A stretch of DNA of 64,000 nucleotides from NCBI GenBank assembly GCA_021234155.1, contig JAJEKV010000102.1, positions 248,001 to 312,000 of the forward strand. Direction: 5' to 3'. A model generated the notes under the pieces. The model was not told the origin of the DNA. It did no database searches and saw only the letters and a program-made list of their open reading frames with translations. This DNA comes from Isoetes taiwanensis. Taxonomy: Eukaryota; Streptophyta; Lycopodiopsida; Isoetales; Isoetaceae. Both the position numbers and the translations under genes were made by a program. Shown piece after piece: positions 41,751 through 54,145 of this stretch (position 1 is its first letter; every line of letters starts with the position of its first letter).

Positions 41751-42914
41751 AACATGAATTCTCCAAGAAAAAGTTAGAGGGTGCATGTATGTGCATGGCT
41801 AAGGATAAGTGTCCTGGGCTAGATGGTGTGCCTGTGGAATTCTTTCAGACTTATTGGGAATGGGCTGGAGAGTCAGTGTATCAGGTCTATCTTGACTTGT
41901 TGCACTCTCATGAAATGGATAGAATTCTTAACACTGCCTGCATTTCCCTGATCCCTAAGGTCAAACAGCCATCCACGATCAATGATTGGAGGCCTATTTC
42001 TTTGCTCTCCTCTGTGTATGTTAATTACCTCATGTTTGTTGGGCTCGAGAACTAGGTGAAAGTATTCGTGCTTGAGCAAATAAGGTGTGCTTAAAATTCT
42101 CAAAATTGCGTTATTTTATCCAATTAATGAAATCATGCTTAAATGGATAGAATTCTTAACACTGCCTGCATTTCCCTGATCCCTAAGGTCAAACAGCCAT
42201 CCACGATCAATGATTGGAGGCCTATTTCTTTGCTCTCCTCTATGTATAAGATTATTGCAAAAGCTTTGGCAGAAAAGCTTAAACTGGTTCTAGCATCCTC
42301 TATTAACAAGGTTCAGTCCGGGTTCATCCCAGGAAGAAACATCTTAACTAACATTGCTGCAGCTTATGAGGGCTTGTATTGGGCTAGGAAAACAGGTCCA
42401 GGAGTTGTTTATCTTAAGCTCGATTTTGCGAAGGCATATGCCAGTGTGCGCTGGGAGTTTTTGTCTAGTGTGCTTTCGGCTTTGGATTGTAGTCCACGTT
42501 TTACAGAAACAGTTATGAAGCTTCACACGTTCGCCAGAGCTTCTGATTTGTGTGGGAGAGCCCTCCCGTTCTTTTCGATGGGAAGAGGAGTCTGGGCTGC
42601 CTCGGCCCCAATTTTTGTTTACCGTGGCCCCATTTTTGTTTACCATGCTCTTGATTGCAGTAGATGAGGGAGTGGTAGATGGTCTTCGGATGCAGAACGA
42701 CAGTCAACAGATTTGTAATCAGTTTGCAGATAACACTTTCCTCTTTGTGGCAGCAGAAGAAAGCAATTTGCATAATGTTAAGGGTTTGCTGGATACATTT
42801 TTCTTGGCCGTCTTCTTAATTGGGGAAAGTGTTCGGCTCTGTGGGCTTTGGACCTTGGAAGGTACTCCCAGTGAATGCATGTACCAGACTTCTGGGCATT
42901 CCTTTTGTGGGTGA
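41687..42914 (+). pseudogene. L1 ORF2, reverse transcriptase, copy B, rearranged
   Basis: CPGLDGVPVEFFQTYWEW to WRPISLLSSVY is followed by the inserted relic, then the IPKVKQPSTINDWRPIS segment is repeated and the enzyme continues with GFIPGRNI and KLDFAKAYASVRW. Motif C is QFADNTFLFV: the second catalytic Asp of FADD is replaced by Asn through one base. The 21-base duplication before motif C is present as in copy A. Confidence 0.85.
41913..42247. repeat. 107-bp direct repeats around a transposon-end relic
   Basis: 41913-42019 and 42141-42247 are the same L1 sequence (AAATGGATAGAATTC... to ...CTCTGTGTAT), with one difference; copy A has it once. The 121 bases between them (42020-42140) are foreign and end CCAATTAATGAAATCATGCTT, whose complement AAGCATGATTTCATTAATTG matches the left end of the 12.1-kb transposon at 19 of 20 positions. 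The other end lacks a matching repeat. Confidence 0.85.
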
Positions 42915-44190
42915 TATCTCTATGGGCGGTGTCTGGGATGAGATTTTGCAGGGACTACAGAAGCACCTGAATTGGTGGAAGGGTAGTAAGTTGTCAATGG
43001 CAGGCAGAATTACTGTAGCTAAGTCAGTGCTTTGTAGCATCCACGTATACACAACGTCTGTTATGTTAGCTCCAGAATGCAAGGTTAAGGAATTGGATAG
43101 AATTGTCCGAAACTTTGTTTGGGGAGGGGCTGCAGAAGGAGCAGTGGTTAAAGTAGCCTGGTGGAAGTGCCTCCGCCCTCGAGAGGATGGGGGTTTGGCA
43201 ATCCTAGATTTGGCTTTGCATTCTAAGGTGTTAGTCTCCAAGTTTGTTTGGAGTATTCTCCATGAAGAGGTGTTCTCTCCAGGTGCAGCATTGCTTTTAC
43301 AGTCCCTCGAGAATTGTGTGGCTTTTCACAAGCCATCTGTCCCTGTGAAGTTGTCTTGGGTCTTGCTTTACGGTTTGAGGCTGTTCCCACATGCGTCACC
43401 TTTTCTCAAGGGTGTACTGCGGGCCTGGGAGCATGTGCGAGTGCTTTTCCAGGTAGACTATACATCAGTATTTCATCACACTTCTCCTTTTTTGTGGGTT
43501 CCTCTGCCTCCGACATACTTGCCTTTGGCTGCCAGCTTGCACGCTCGAACGCAGGCCCGTTGAACTCGGGCTGCAGTCTCCACCTTAGAGGATTGGTATT
43601 GGCATGGCCAACTGGCTCCTTGGGAGTTTTTTCAGGCCCGCTTTCGGCTTAAGAGCAGTGATCGAGCTATCTGGCAGCAAGTGGCCTCCTGTATTCCTTT
43701 GCATATTCCTGTTCTCCTCCAGGGAAGGGTGGTCTTTCAGATTTGGAAGGTTCATTCGGGGGTCGATGAGTCATGTTTTGTTCGTTCTTGTTACTGGACG
43801 TTGGTTATTCATGATACTTTACCTCCTTCTGACAAGTGGGCATTGAAGCTTCAGGGTTCCTGTTGGCGCTCCGTCTGGACATGGACTTGGAACTCTCTCC
43901 CCCCACCAAAGGTTAGGGTTCTCTTGTTGCAAGTGGTGCACCGCTGCATTAGGGTAAATGTTCTTGTTCATAGATTTAAGCCAGCTGTGAGTTTTCTTTG
44001 CCCTTGTTGTGGCTCTCATCGAGAGTCCATTGAACATTGTCTAGTCTTGTGGCCACATTTGCAAGCTGCATGGGATTGGGTCAGAGCATTGTTCCGGATC
44101 AAGATGTGTAGCCAGAAGATACTTCTTCATGTGTTTCCAGCTTCATGGTCCTCTCCTAAGAAGCAGGCTTTCCATCTGTGTAAGGCATAG
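42820..44190 (+). pseudogene. L1 ORF2, thumb to zf-RVT module, copy B
   Basis: Frames 42820-43563 and 43681-44190 cover LGIPFVGDISMGGVWDEI, KVAWWKCLRPREDGGL and FLCPCCGSHRESIEHCLVLW. The second frame stops at AAGGCATAG (44190) where copy A has TGG. Fewer breaks than copy A around 43600-43930. Confidence 0.82.
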
Positions 44191-44839
44191 TTGGTTTGGT
44201 TGATTTGGAAACGGCATCGTTTATGGATTTTTCAAGGGATTCAGCAACCTGTAGCCTTTCTAGTTCCACAAGTCAGACATAAGCTATTCCAGAGTTTTCT
44301 TGTGTTTACTGGCCCGAGACAAAGTTTTGCATCTGGCGAGATATTTTGCACATTGTAGATGCGAATGGGGAGTTTGTACAGTGATTACTAGAGGTGATTG
44401 GAAGTTTACGCACTAGTTTTTTAGTATGGAGTGCTGAGGTGTCTTTGTCCCTTCGAGGCATTCTTTTTCCTCCCTACTCGTCTTGTATCATTGTCATTCT
44501 TTTAATATAAGTGTCTCAGTTCTTCAAAAAAAAGGGGGGGCATTGTGTGACACGTCCTATATGCTATTTCTTTTAGATCTTGATGTTTGCGGTGTTGGCA
44601 CTTCACATCTTGCATGCAAACTCTGAAGGATTTTTGTTCCTGGAAATGCCTTCTCATTGGATGGTCTTAGTGAATGGGAATACCTTTTGTCTGGTGAGCC
44701 CATGGAAGTAAAAACAGCGTTTTAATGTGCATGGACAAGTTTGTTGTGTAGATGGATTCTATGCTCTGTAGGGAATCTTCAATTGATCAAAAATACTAAT
44801 GCTATTCAAATAGAAGTATGATAGTCTCCTTCTCAAAGT

Positions 44840-45230
44840 TATTCGGCTTCAGGACATTAAGGCCTCGTTGGAGTTCAGAGATCTCTTGGGGAATCTATGG
44901 GAATCTTGAGAGAATCTTTAGGAACCTAGAGGAATCCAAGGGAACCTTCATAAAATCTTTGAAATCTAAAGGGATCTTGATGGAATCTTTGAGAATCTAG
45001 GGGAATCTTCGTAGAGTCTAAGGAAATCTACATAGAATCTTGGAAAACATATGGGAACCTTGAGAGAATCTTTGAGAACCTAGGGGAATTTAAGGGCATC
45101 TTCATAAAATCTTAGAGAAACTAGGGAAATCTTCATGGAATTATGGAGAATCTAGGGGAGTCTTCATAGTTAAGGAAATCTAGAAGAATTTACAACGAAT
45201 CTTGGGGGATCTAGAGGAAGGTGAATCTTT
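44840..45230. repeat. degenerate GAATCT minisatellite, copy B
   Basis: Counterpart of 20330-20730, differing by a few bases and one short deletion near 45165. Confidence 0.75.
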
Positions 45231-45387
45231 CACATTGGTTGTGTTTTGCGTTGTTGGCTTATTAAATTTCCTTCATTACATTAAACTTTGTATATGCCTT
45301 ACATAGTATAAAAACTTGTATATATCATTGTACATAGCATATCATATACTAAGAAATTGAACCATGGAATTAATCCCCCAAACCCCA

Positions 45388-45813
45388 GTTTTGTTTGCTA
45401 CATATTCTAAACAACGTGCACTCTGGACTATCATAGTCGTCGGATTCGTCGATCCTACGACCAAGATCGTATGTTGTGGCATGTGGGCACCTCTCGTTTC
45501 ACTTATAGTCATTTATGATTGGAGGCGCCTATGATTTTGAAATATGAAATACGATTTCGCCTAAGGTTTTGAGGGAATATCGAACCTCTATACGGCTTTG
45601 CCTAAGATTTTAGAATATGAAATACGGGGACTCGAACCTCTATCAAAATAACGCATATCCTAATAAGACTACTTTAACCAATGTACCTAGTGAAGTAATG
45701 TGATTATTTTTTATCTTGAATTTATGTTTTTTTTTTTTTTTATACAACCCATTCAATTATTTTAGGGATATGTGGTTTATGGTTTCAGGAATTGTTATTT
45801 TTACATCCATATA
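45388..45813 (-). repeat. ~440-bp tandem unit, copy B, cut by a LINE
   Basis: One unit with the A- and B-box-like words on the minus strand. It stops at CATCCATATA, where the LINE at 45814 begins, and resumes at 49171. Confidence 0.65.
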
Positions 45814-46713
45814 GCTTGCTACATTAGGAATAGCGGTGTCAAAAAAGCATGTATTTTGGAAAATGACATTAATAAAAGATACATGCTTATAAATATTGTG
45901 TTGCTTGATTACAGAAATCTATATTTGCTAATAGTATATTATCCACCTCAATGTGATAAACTGGAGCTATTAAGCATGGGAGAAATTGTCATGAAACACA
46001 GGGATAAGGGATTGTTGATCATAGTAGGGGATATTAACGCAAGGACGGGACAAGAACAAGCACAGAAAGCAGGGATAGACAAGGAGAGTGGACAGTGGAC
46101 ACAGGCCGGAAGAGGGGAAGAATGGCAACGGAACACAGTAGACGAAATGGAGATGACAGCGAGAGGAGAAACACTAATAGAGGTATGTACAGCTACAGAT
46201 ACAATTATATGCAATGGCCTAAGAAGATGGCAGGCTTCAGGCCAGTTCACAAGCACAAACGCTCACGGGAGCAGTATAGTAGACTATGTGATAGCAAATG
46301 AGGAAGCAATAAAGGAAATCGGAAAGATGGAGTTAGGAGAATGGCCGTTAGGAGGGAGGGAGGGACACAGACCCATCCTGCTCAAGTTGAATGTGGCAAG
46401 GGGAAGAACAGATGACAGGCAAGGAAGAGGCAAACAGGCCAAAATAACAGTCAAATTCAGAGAAAACAGAGTGGGAACATTCATAAAAACGGTAAAAAAG
46501 AAAATAAAAGAAAAAGAATGGGGAGAGGGAATGAAGGACAGAGGGAACAACATGAATGACATCTTGGAAGAAGCAGCAAAAATGGCATTCGGGAGAAGAG
46601 AAAGAGGAAGAAGGGCTATAGCATTTCGAAGGTCAGTATGGTTTGACGTAGTATGCATGGAACAACGAAGGAAAGTCAAACAGGCAAAAGGTCAAACAGG
46701 CAAAAGGAACTGA
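45814..46713 (+). pseudogene. LINE endonuclease (N-terminally truncated)
   Basis: The open frame enters from the satellite and reads NIVLLDYRNLYLLIVYYPP, GLLIIVGDINARTG (GD-x-N strand), STNAHGSSIVDYVIANE, and GHRPILLKL in place of SDHxP. The missing N-terminus contains the catalytic Asn and Glu, so it could not work. The frame ends in a repeated KVKQAKGQ segment (46675-46704) where an 18-base tandem duplication shifts the frame. Confidence 0.85.
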
Positions 46714-46741
46714 GACATACCAAGAGGAACGCAGCAAATAT

Positions 46742-48141
46742 GTGAAGATACTGAAAAGAAAGAAAGCTCAGGACCTGAAAAACCACCAATGGGGATTGGC
46801 CGAAGACCTAAAAAAGCGACCTAAGGAATTCTGGAACAATATGAAAAAAGGCTCAAAAACAAAAGCGGGTACAGTAGCAGGAGAGGAGGGGGGAGGAATG
46901 GAAATAGAAATAGACTGGACAAGATACCGAACGCACCAGACAAAGCGGGGGGCTGCACCAATCATGATCCCAGAAGGTAGACACAAACCTCCCTTCTCCA
47001 GGGAAGAGGTGACATGGGCACTAAACAAAATGGCAAACAATAAGGCGCCGGATCTGTATGGGCTAACAGCGGAGATGCTGAAATGCGTAGGAACAGAGAT
47101 AGTAGGGACCATAACAAAAATATTCAATGAGATAGTACATTCAGGTCTACTGGAAAGATGGCAGTTTAATAAAGTAATCCCGCTCCATAAAGGAGGAAAC
47201 AAAGAAGAACCGAGTAATTACAGGACCATTATGGTCAGCTCAGTATTCGCGAAATGGTTCGGGAAAACTTTGGATCGGCGAAAAAAACGGGCGCGAGGTG
47301 GAAACTTCGAGCACAAGGTCGGCTGGTTTCACCGCCAGTACTTCGACTACGGACCATCTGGTGACCCTAAGGATAATGATAGAGCAGACAAAGGAGAGTA
47401 ACAAGAAGATCATATGCTGCTTCGTGGACTTTAAAAAAGCCTTCGACACAGTACCCAGAGATAAACTCTTACTTAGACTAATAGGACTAAGAGCACCAGA
47501 AGGGTTAGTAGGATCAGTTGCAAGGCTATACCAAAAGGTATATGCCAAGACAGATGGAGAAGGGGAAGCCATAGACTGCGACACAGGAGTAAAGCAAGGA
47601 TGCCCACTATCGCCCACACTTTTTGGGATATACATAGATGCCCAAGGAGAGAGGGGGAGACAGTGAAGCACCAATGATAGGGAGAACAAAAGTCCCAATA
47701 ATGCTATATGCGGATGATTTAGGTATGATGGCGACCAAAGCCAAAGGAATGCATAGAATGCTAGAGATACTAGAAGAGTTTTGTGCGGAGACAGGACTGA
47801 CAGTCAACCTGGACAAAACAAAAATAGTGACCTTCGGTACAAAGATAAAACACAACCCCTTTAAATACAAGGGACAAGAACTAGAGGAAGCCACAGGGTA
47901 CAGATATCTGAGATATGACACACCTGGGGGGGGGGAGGGAGGGGAGTGGTCAAAAGGAGCAGATAACAGATTCCAAGCAGCGATAGGCAATTATTACATC
48001 ATGATGAATTACTGTAACAACAATAGGATCACCAACTGGGAAATCAAAACATACCTATTTAGCGCATTAGTAGCATCAACACAGCTGTACGGATGTGAGA
48101 CATGGGGACCAGGCCTATCAGAGAAGAAATGGGAAAAATAG
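46742..48141 (+). pseudogene. LINE reverse transcriptase
   Basis: Three consecutive frames (46742-47401, 47298-47666, 47638-48141) give NNKAPDLYGLTAEMLK, FNKVIPLHKGGNKEEPSNYR, CCFVDFKKAFDTVPRDKLLL (motif A), GVKQGCPLSPTLFGIYIDA (motif B), MLYADDLGMMA (motif C) and LTVNLDKTKIVTFG. All catalytic Asp residues are present. Two frameshifts (near 47290-47400 and 47640) and a TAG at 48139 break it. Confidence 0.9.
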
Positions 48142-48150
48142 GAAGGCATA

Positions 48151-48954
48151 TTGAGGCAATGGCACGGACAGGAATTTCAGGTGAAGACAGGTACATCATT
48201 AGCAACAATCTTATATGAGACAGGGGAAAAGCCAATGGAAGTGAGGGCATGGGAAAGAACAATTAGGTACCTAATAAAGGACAACATCTATGGAAAAGAG
48301 GACAAACTGTCGTCACTGGCGATAGATGAATCAGCAAAACAACACATAACAACAGGCAAGGGATGGTTTAACGAAGTGGCGAAGTGGACGGCAAGCATGG
48401 GGATGCAACTAAGCCAGATTATACAAGCGGACGGATGGGACGAAGAATGGGCAGGCAGAGCAATGAGGAACTGGCTGGCAAGGCACACAGGGCCTAAAGC
48501 AAACTGGCTATTGGGAGCCTTCAATCCAGGGGGACAGATAGGGCATATCACGTACAAAAGCAGCATGTTGAATAAGAGTAACAGAGGAACGCTGGCCAGA
48601 TTCAGAATGGGGAGCCACGACCTCCGAATTGAGAAAGATAGATGGAGGAAAATAGATAGAGCAGAGCGAATATGTCGAATATGTGACTCAGGAAAAATAG
48701 AAGACGAAGGACATATGGTGAAGGAGTGCCCGGTATACACAGACATAAGGTCCAAATTTAACAAGGTCAGGTGGGATCTCCCACTCCGAGCACTGATGGA
48801 CAAAGAAGAGACACTCACAGATGTAGCGAAAGCTATAAAAGAGATGATAATAAGACACCGGGGGGGTGCACAAAGAGAGAGGGCTAATAATCTGAGAAGC
48901 ACGGATGAGGTGGATCAGAGGGGCCCACAAAGTACAGTTCAAAACTGTTTATAG
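48151..48954 (+). pseudogene. LINE C-terminal region with zinc-knuckle-like module
   Basis: Continues the ORF after the TAG: QEFQVKTGTSLATILYETGE, then ICRICDSGKIEDEGHMVKEC-PVYTDIRSKF, a C-x2-C...H-x4-C arrangement also seen at 24032, 39790 and 52080. It probably binds the element RNA or DNA. The open 268 codons end at a TAG at 48952-48954. Confidence 0.85.
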
Positions 48955-49170
48955 CGATGCATTGTGTATGGCCAAGAAGCCAGCTATAAGCACGATGCGG
49001 GTAGTATAAAGAACAAGTGAAGCCCGCTAGATGGCTACATAAACCTATGCGTCTGTTTGTTGGCAGCACCCTTTGGAAGCTCGCAGGACGCTACACAAGT
49101 CCGGGGGCCTCACGGCCTGAGGGACGTTAATGTATATTCTATTCTATTCTATTCTATTCTATTCTATTCT

Positions 49171-49615
49171 ATAAAATCCCCCTACCCCCTGTTATTTTGC
49201 TACATATTCTAAACGAGGTGCACCCTGGACTACCACAGTCGTCGGATTCGTCGATCCTACGACCCAAATCGTATGTTGGGCCCTCTGGGCACCTCTCGTT
49301 TCACTTATAGTCATTTATGATTAGAGACAGCCTATGATATTGAAATATGAAATACGATTTCGCCTAAGGTTTTGAGGGAATATCGAATTTCTATATGGCT
49401 TTCCCCAAGATTTTAAAATCTAAAATACGGAGGCTCGAACCTCTACCAAATAACTTAATATCTTAACTAGACTACTTTAACTAATCTACCCAGTGAATCT
49501 TGAATCTATGTTTTTTTATATAACAATCCATTCAATTATTTTAGGGATATATGGTTTATGGTTTCAGGAATTGTTATTTTTACATCCATATAACCACTGT
49601 TATTTTGCTATATAT
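49171..49615 (-). repeat. ~440-bp tandem unit, copy B, right of the LINE
   Basis: Continuation of the array (counterpart of 21311-21765), with the B-box-like GGTTCGAGCC on the minus strand near 49430-49443. Confidence 0.65.
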
Positions 49616-51676
49616 TCGTACAGGGCATCCAACGAAAGGCGAGGACCTCTACATACATAGGCCCAAATATAGCACCCCCTTCACAACCATTGTAAAATCA
49701 TGTATTCTTGACTGACAGTTAACTCATAATTTCCGAAAAATAAAGCATGCCTAACAATGGCCAAGATCGCAACATCCTACAGCCCGAGCCTATTATTGGA
49801 TGCCATGTACGAATATCAACAAAAAGAACTGGGTTAATTCAATGGTTCAATTTCTTAGTATATGAGATGCCATATACAGTATTATATCAAGATAATATTT
49901 ATATATAAAAGGGCATCTATGAGACAATTATTAATACTAGGATTCAAGAATCCAACCCTGAAAGATTTTTCAAGGAAACCATCTTTGCGATCCATAAAAT
50001 AAGCACATTGCTGCTATTGTTTCAACAATTGAAGATGAGCATCCACACCTCAAGGATGTATGAAGCTAAACAGAAGAGACGCTTAAATCCTCTTTTTCTA
50101 TCTCTTACATTATAATTTGATATTTAAATCCAAATAAGATGAATAAGATGCAAGGGCAACAACCCATCTAAAATCTGGGGACTAAGCCCCATCACTAAAC
50201 ACAATAACCAAATAATTAAAAGACTATCAAGAAGAAAATAATGCTAATGCTAGTGGGTAGAAGTTAAAATGTTTGCTTAATGCATAACTATTTACAATAA
50301 AGATAAAGATTTTAGATAAAGCGCATATAATTATTTTGCACCACCACTTGCTATGCTTATCCACCACTTTGTACGGTTGCTCGTACATAATTGACTTTAG
50401 AAAATCTTATATACAAAGGAGAAAAATCAAGCAAATTTCATCCTTAGAAAGAAAGCTGTAAATTTTGTACTCGTTATACCTATCCACATCCTCGGATATA
50501 AAGTGGATAAGGGGCAGGAGAAGATGACATAATACACCATTAAACATCATCACTACGGGCAACATGAGGATTATTTTTCAATGAAATCCAATGAATTGTT
50601 GCCATTTAACAATCGTGGAGTACTTCCTCTGAAATCTACAGGCCTAAAAAGACAAGCTATTGCATTAACAAGTTTGAAGAATGTGTTCTCTTGCTCTATT
50701 TCAAAATTCTTGCTAACAATGTGAAAGCCAAATGCAAAAGAGGAGAAGTGGCAGCAGGTAAGGAGGGATACAACTTTAGAGGAAGAAGATGAGAAAGTGA
50801 GTGGAACCTTAGGGCGCAAAAACTCATAAAGATTCAATTCCCACAAATGTAAGATAGGTTTGTCTTTTCATTCCACTTGAACCTTTTACGTGCAATTGTG
50901 TGTGCATCTTAAACCTTTTATACTGGATGAGAATATTCATTTAATGTATTGTATAATCCCTCTTTTGATTTTGGAAGCAATATGTGATAAAAGTGGTTTG
51001 AAGACCATGTTTTCTGGATGTGAACAACAATCAATCAAACAAATTTGTTTTTCTTTTTGAGGCGCTTTTAGTGAAAGTATCTTGTGGATATATACAAACA
51101 AAGTTGAGATAGTAGGCAAAAAAAATATAACAAGTGGCAAATACGAGCTAAAAATGAAGACGTGCATGACAAAAAGAAGCACCTATGATGTTCTATACCA
51201 TTTGTATGAAAAGGAGGCCCAGTAAAGCATATATATTGCATAACAAGAAACAAATGAAAAAAAGCAAAAGGTTGATGTCCTTAGATGCCCAATGCAAATC
51301 TTCTCCCTATGAGGCAATATGATATAAAGGGAACATATTGGAAGCAATCGTTGGGCATGATACAAGGAGCATATGATGATATGATTCTCAGGAGGGCATT
51401 GTGCACAAAGGGCGATTGTTGATAGCAAGGGGGTGCTATTGTTCCCGAGGTTATGGGCGGGGAAAGCCTGGGTTTAGGGCAATCAAACATAAGGTGTCAA
51501 TGACAAAACAAGCGTCTAAGAGTGAGGGTTGGTTTTCTTTCATTTATTCCTTCGTTTGTTTGAGTGTGTTGGGTAGGTAATAGAATGGAATGGAATAGAC
51601 TAGGATGGAAACGGTAAGAAAAGGCTAAATAAAAACGTGAAGATGGGGGTGACATAGCAGAGGAATAGAATAAGAA
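49616..51676. other. AT-rich sequence shared with copy A, no gene recognised
   Basis: Counterpart of 21766-24690 without the copy-A insertions. It contains the empty sites for the L1 (50659-50673) and for the LINE fragment (51324-51345). Confidence 0.6.
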
Positions 51677-53689
51677 GGAAGGAAGGAAGGAAGTATATTT
51701 TAACTTGACCTATGAGACGGTACATGCAGTACACAAAGCAGATAAAACCACACCAAAAAGACAAATGCTACTATACAATGTGTCCCTACTACTGGGATGA
51801 AAAAACCCCCACATGGGAGGAAAAACCCTGGTAGTAGGCTCTCAGATCCCTTGTCCTGTAAGGGATTCTCTAACGGTAGAGACTTGCAAAATGTAGGATG
51901 CGAGACGTGCAACCATTGGCGATGCCAGCAATTGATGCAGCGGTGCCTCAGAGCATCTAAGATCAGCATGTGTTGCTCGGATATGCGTATATGCCGGACA
52001 CTCTTGCAGAGCATGGTGCTCATCCTCTACTGTCCGCATGTGGCAACACTGGCATATTCTCTCATGCCGGGGGATTCTCTGCCCTCCATCTGTAGTCCAA
52101 TGACCTGTTTCAATTCTGAGATGATGGGACCCCGTCCTTACGGAGGCAATAGCTCTCCGTTTCTTCATAGATATATGCGCTTTCAAGTACTGGTGTGGGC
52201 CATGTTCCAGTGTTGGATTAACTTGCGTGTGGTAGTGCTCTGTTTTAGGCTTTGCACGAGTGGTTGCATCCCACGAGTGGTGGCAAAGCGCTCATTCGGT
52301 GTGTACCGCCCCCGGGCATCAAGCATAGCCACAATCTGGCGGTAGTCTATAGACCACGCGAACCACCCCGGCGGTGCTCACGCCATACCCTCTTCGGTCG
52401 TTGTGGCTCTTGTGCCAATAACAAAGCCCCGGGGAAGACGCGTTGTGCATCCATTTGGTGACCTTGTGGAAATATGCAAGATGTATGCAAGATAGCGGAA
52501 TGTTGCGAGGGGGCGAACCCGTCTCATATAGCAAAATCGATAAGGCACCGTGTCCTTGATACCTAGGATCGTATGTTAAGAAGGCCTTTTGCACCCTCTC
52601 TAGCTTATCCCGGTGTTCTTGCTAATTCTTTGGACCCCGGACCTCTACCCCATACAACAATACTTGGTTCAACGAGTGCTCGAGCAGTGTGCTCTACGTG
52701 CCGATCACATAGGTCTATTCTCAGAGCAGACTATTCGCAAGATAGCATATGGGGCTTTCCATCCCCGCTGACCCGTCTTTCCCACCGGTCATCCCATAAC
52801 ATGCTAGCGCCAAAAGTCGATTCCCGGATACTTGAAGGTCCTTACAACATCCACCTTCTCGTCCTCCTCGTAATAGAGATCCGGGATATCATGTTTGCGA
52901 GGAGAGGACCGCCGGGAGCTTAGTTTTCTCGCAGTTCACCGTCATTCTGTTGTGTCACGTAACCCACTAAGAGCGCCCAAATGCCGCTGCATACTCCTCG
53001 GGTCGTATGGGATAGCAAGTCTACATCATCCGTGATAGAGCAATTGCCTTATATCGTATGCCTCTCGGTAGCCGTGGGCCACCGCCCCCATGTTCTTGCA
53101 TCCAAGTCTCCAACTTATCAATGTAGAGACCAAAGAGCGTTGGAGATAACGGACATCCCCTGTTTAACCCCTATGGTGCTAGCAACTCGCCGACCGATGC
53201 GGGCAATGCAAAGATATATCCCATCATAGAGTCTATAGATGACATTTTGTAAGTCTGCGGGGCATGCAAATACCTTTGAAATCTTCGCCACAACAGTCCC
53301 GAGGGACCGTGATCATATGCCGCCTTGAAATCTACTTAAACAGAGTACAGGTCACGCCCCACAAGCATTGCGAGTAGCTTCCATAAGGATTCCGAGAGTG
53401 AATATATGGTCGATTGTGGGAGGGGGCGGCTTAAAACCCCACCGCCAATCAGACGCGACTCCGGCTTCCTCGCCCAATCGAAGTTAACTTCTTCTCCACC
53501 ACACCTACTAAAAGCTTTGCGAGTAATGGGCTCACCATGATCATGCGGTAGTTCGTCGAATCATCCCTGTTACCTGTCTTATGAATTGGGGTGATCTTGC
53601 TAACCATCCACTCTCCCGGGAGGCCCTCCCTTATGGCCTGGTTAATAATCACTGTCAGAGGCCCTAGCAAAGCTGGCCCACCCCATTTC
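51677..53689 (-). mobile_element. LINE with (CTTC)n tail, copy B only
   Basis: AAGAA is present on both sides (51672-51676 and 53690-53694), and copy A has the site empty near 24690-24695. On the minus strand, from the right: GPALLGPLTVIINQAIREGL and PGEWMVSKITPIHKTGNRDD...NYRMIMVSPLLAKLL (RT start), several broken RT frames, ILLYETGSPPRNIPLSC, then RICQCCHMRTVEDEHHALQE-CPAYTHIRA near the end. Its tail is (TTCC)n rather than poly(A). 5'-truncated within the RT domain. Confidence 0.85.
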
Positions 53690-54145
53690 AAGAAAAAAGC
53701 ACACAAGGCAAAAGCCGATGCATAGCAGAGGAATAGAATAAGAAAAATGCACACGACGCAAGGGCGATGGGGCGGCGATGGTGGCCCCTTTATCTCCTAG
53801 CTAAATGCATGTTATAAGTGTCGATTTTAAAACCTCCCAAAGCACCTATAGTAGATACTCAAAAAATAAGTACTTTATCCATCAAAACTAGCAGTAGGGC
53901 AAGCTTGGAACTGAGGTCTTTGGGGATTATATGAAGAAAAGAAAAACAAAATTTGGAGAGAAAGATTCAAGAAAATAAAATAAGGTTTACTAGATAGAAG
54001 ATTACCCTATTTATTGAAGAAATATATACATGATGGGGAGTTTCATAATCCTAGACTTTTTTTTTTTTTTTTTAATTTTAAGCATCCTCTATCATTTCTC
54101 TATGCTTTAATAACACACCAGAATAAAAATTTATAAGTTTTTTTT

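Larger units (their letters stand above)
40533..44535 (+). mobile_element. L1 LINE, copy B (uninterrupted endonuclease)
   Basis: Counterpart of the copy A L1, here without the 12.1-kb transposon: NADYKKVANKIPILGRH runs through TLIAFKMNVNFTYF into EWGIVNVYASNQ with one TAG near 40754. It ends at the A-run and G-run at 44526-44539. Within the reverse transcriptase it is disturbed by a 121-base transposon-end relic and a 107-base direct repeat. Confidence 0.88.
45814..49170 (+). mobile_element. 5'-truncated LINE with (TATTC)n tail, copy B only
   Basis: Empty site in copy A at 21311-21316 (CATCCATATAAAATCCCC). It contains an APE-type endonuclease lacking its N-terminus, a reverse transcriptase and a CCHC-like C-terminal module, then about 180 bases of 3' region ending GGACGTTAATGTATATTC plus a pentanucleotide tail. 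Coding breaks are few compared with the other LINEs, so it is the youngest-looking LINE here. It is not L1-like: motif C is YADD and the tail is a short tandem repeat. Confidence 0.92.

Noticed and set aside
46284-48902. Long minus-strand ORFs (up to 204 codons) over the LINE at 45814
   Set aside because: Antisense of the endonuclease, RT and C-terminal frames; leucine/serine-rich composition is the result of complementing A-rich coding sequence.
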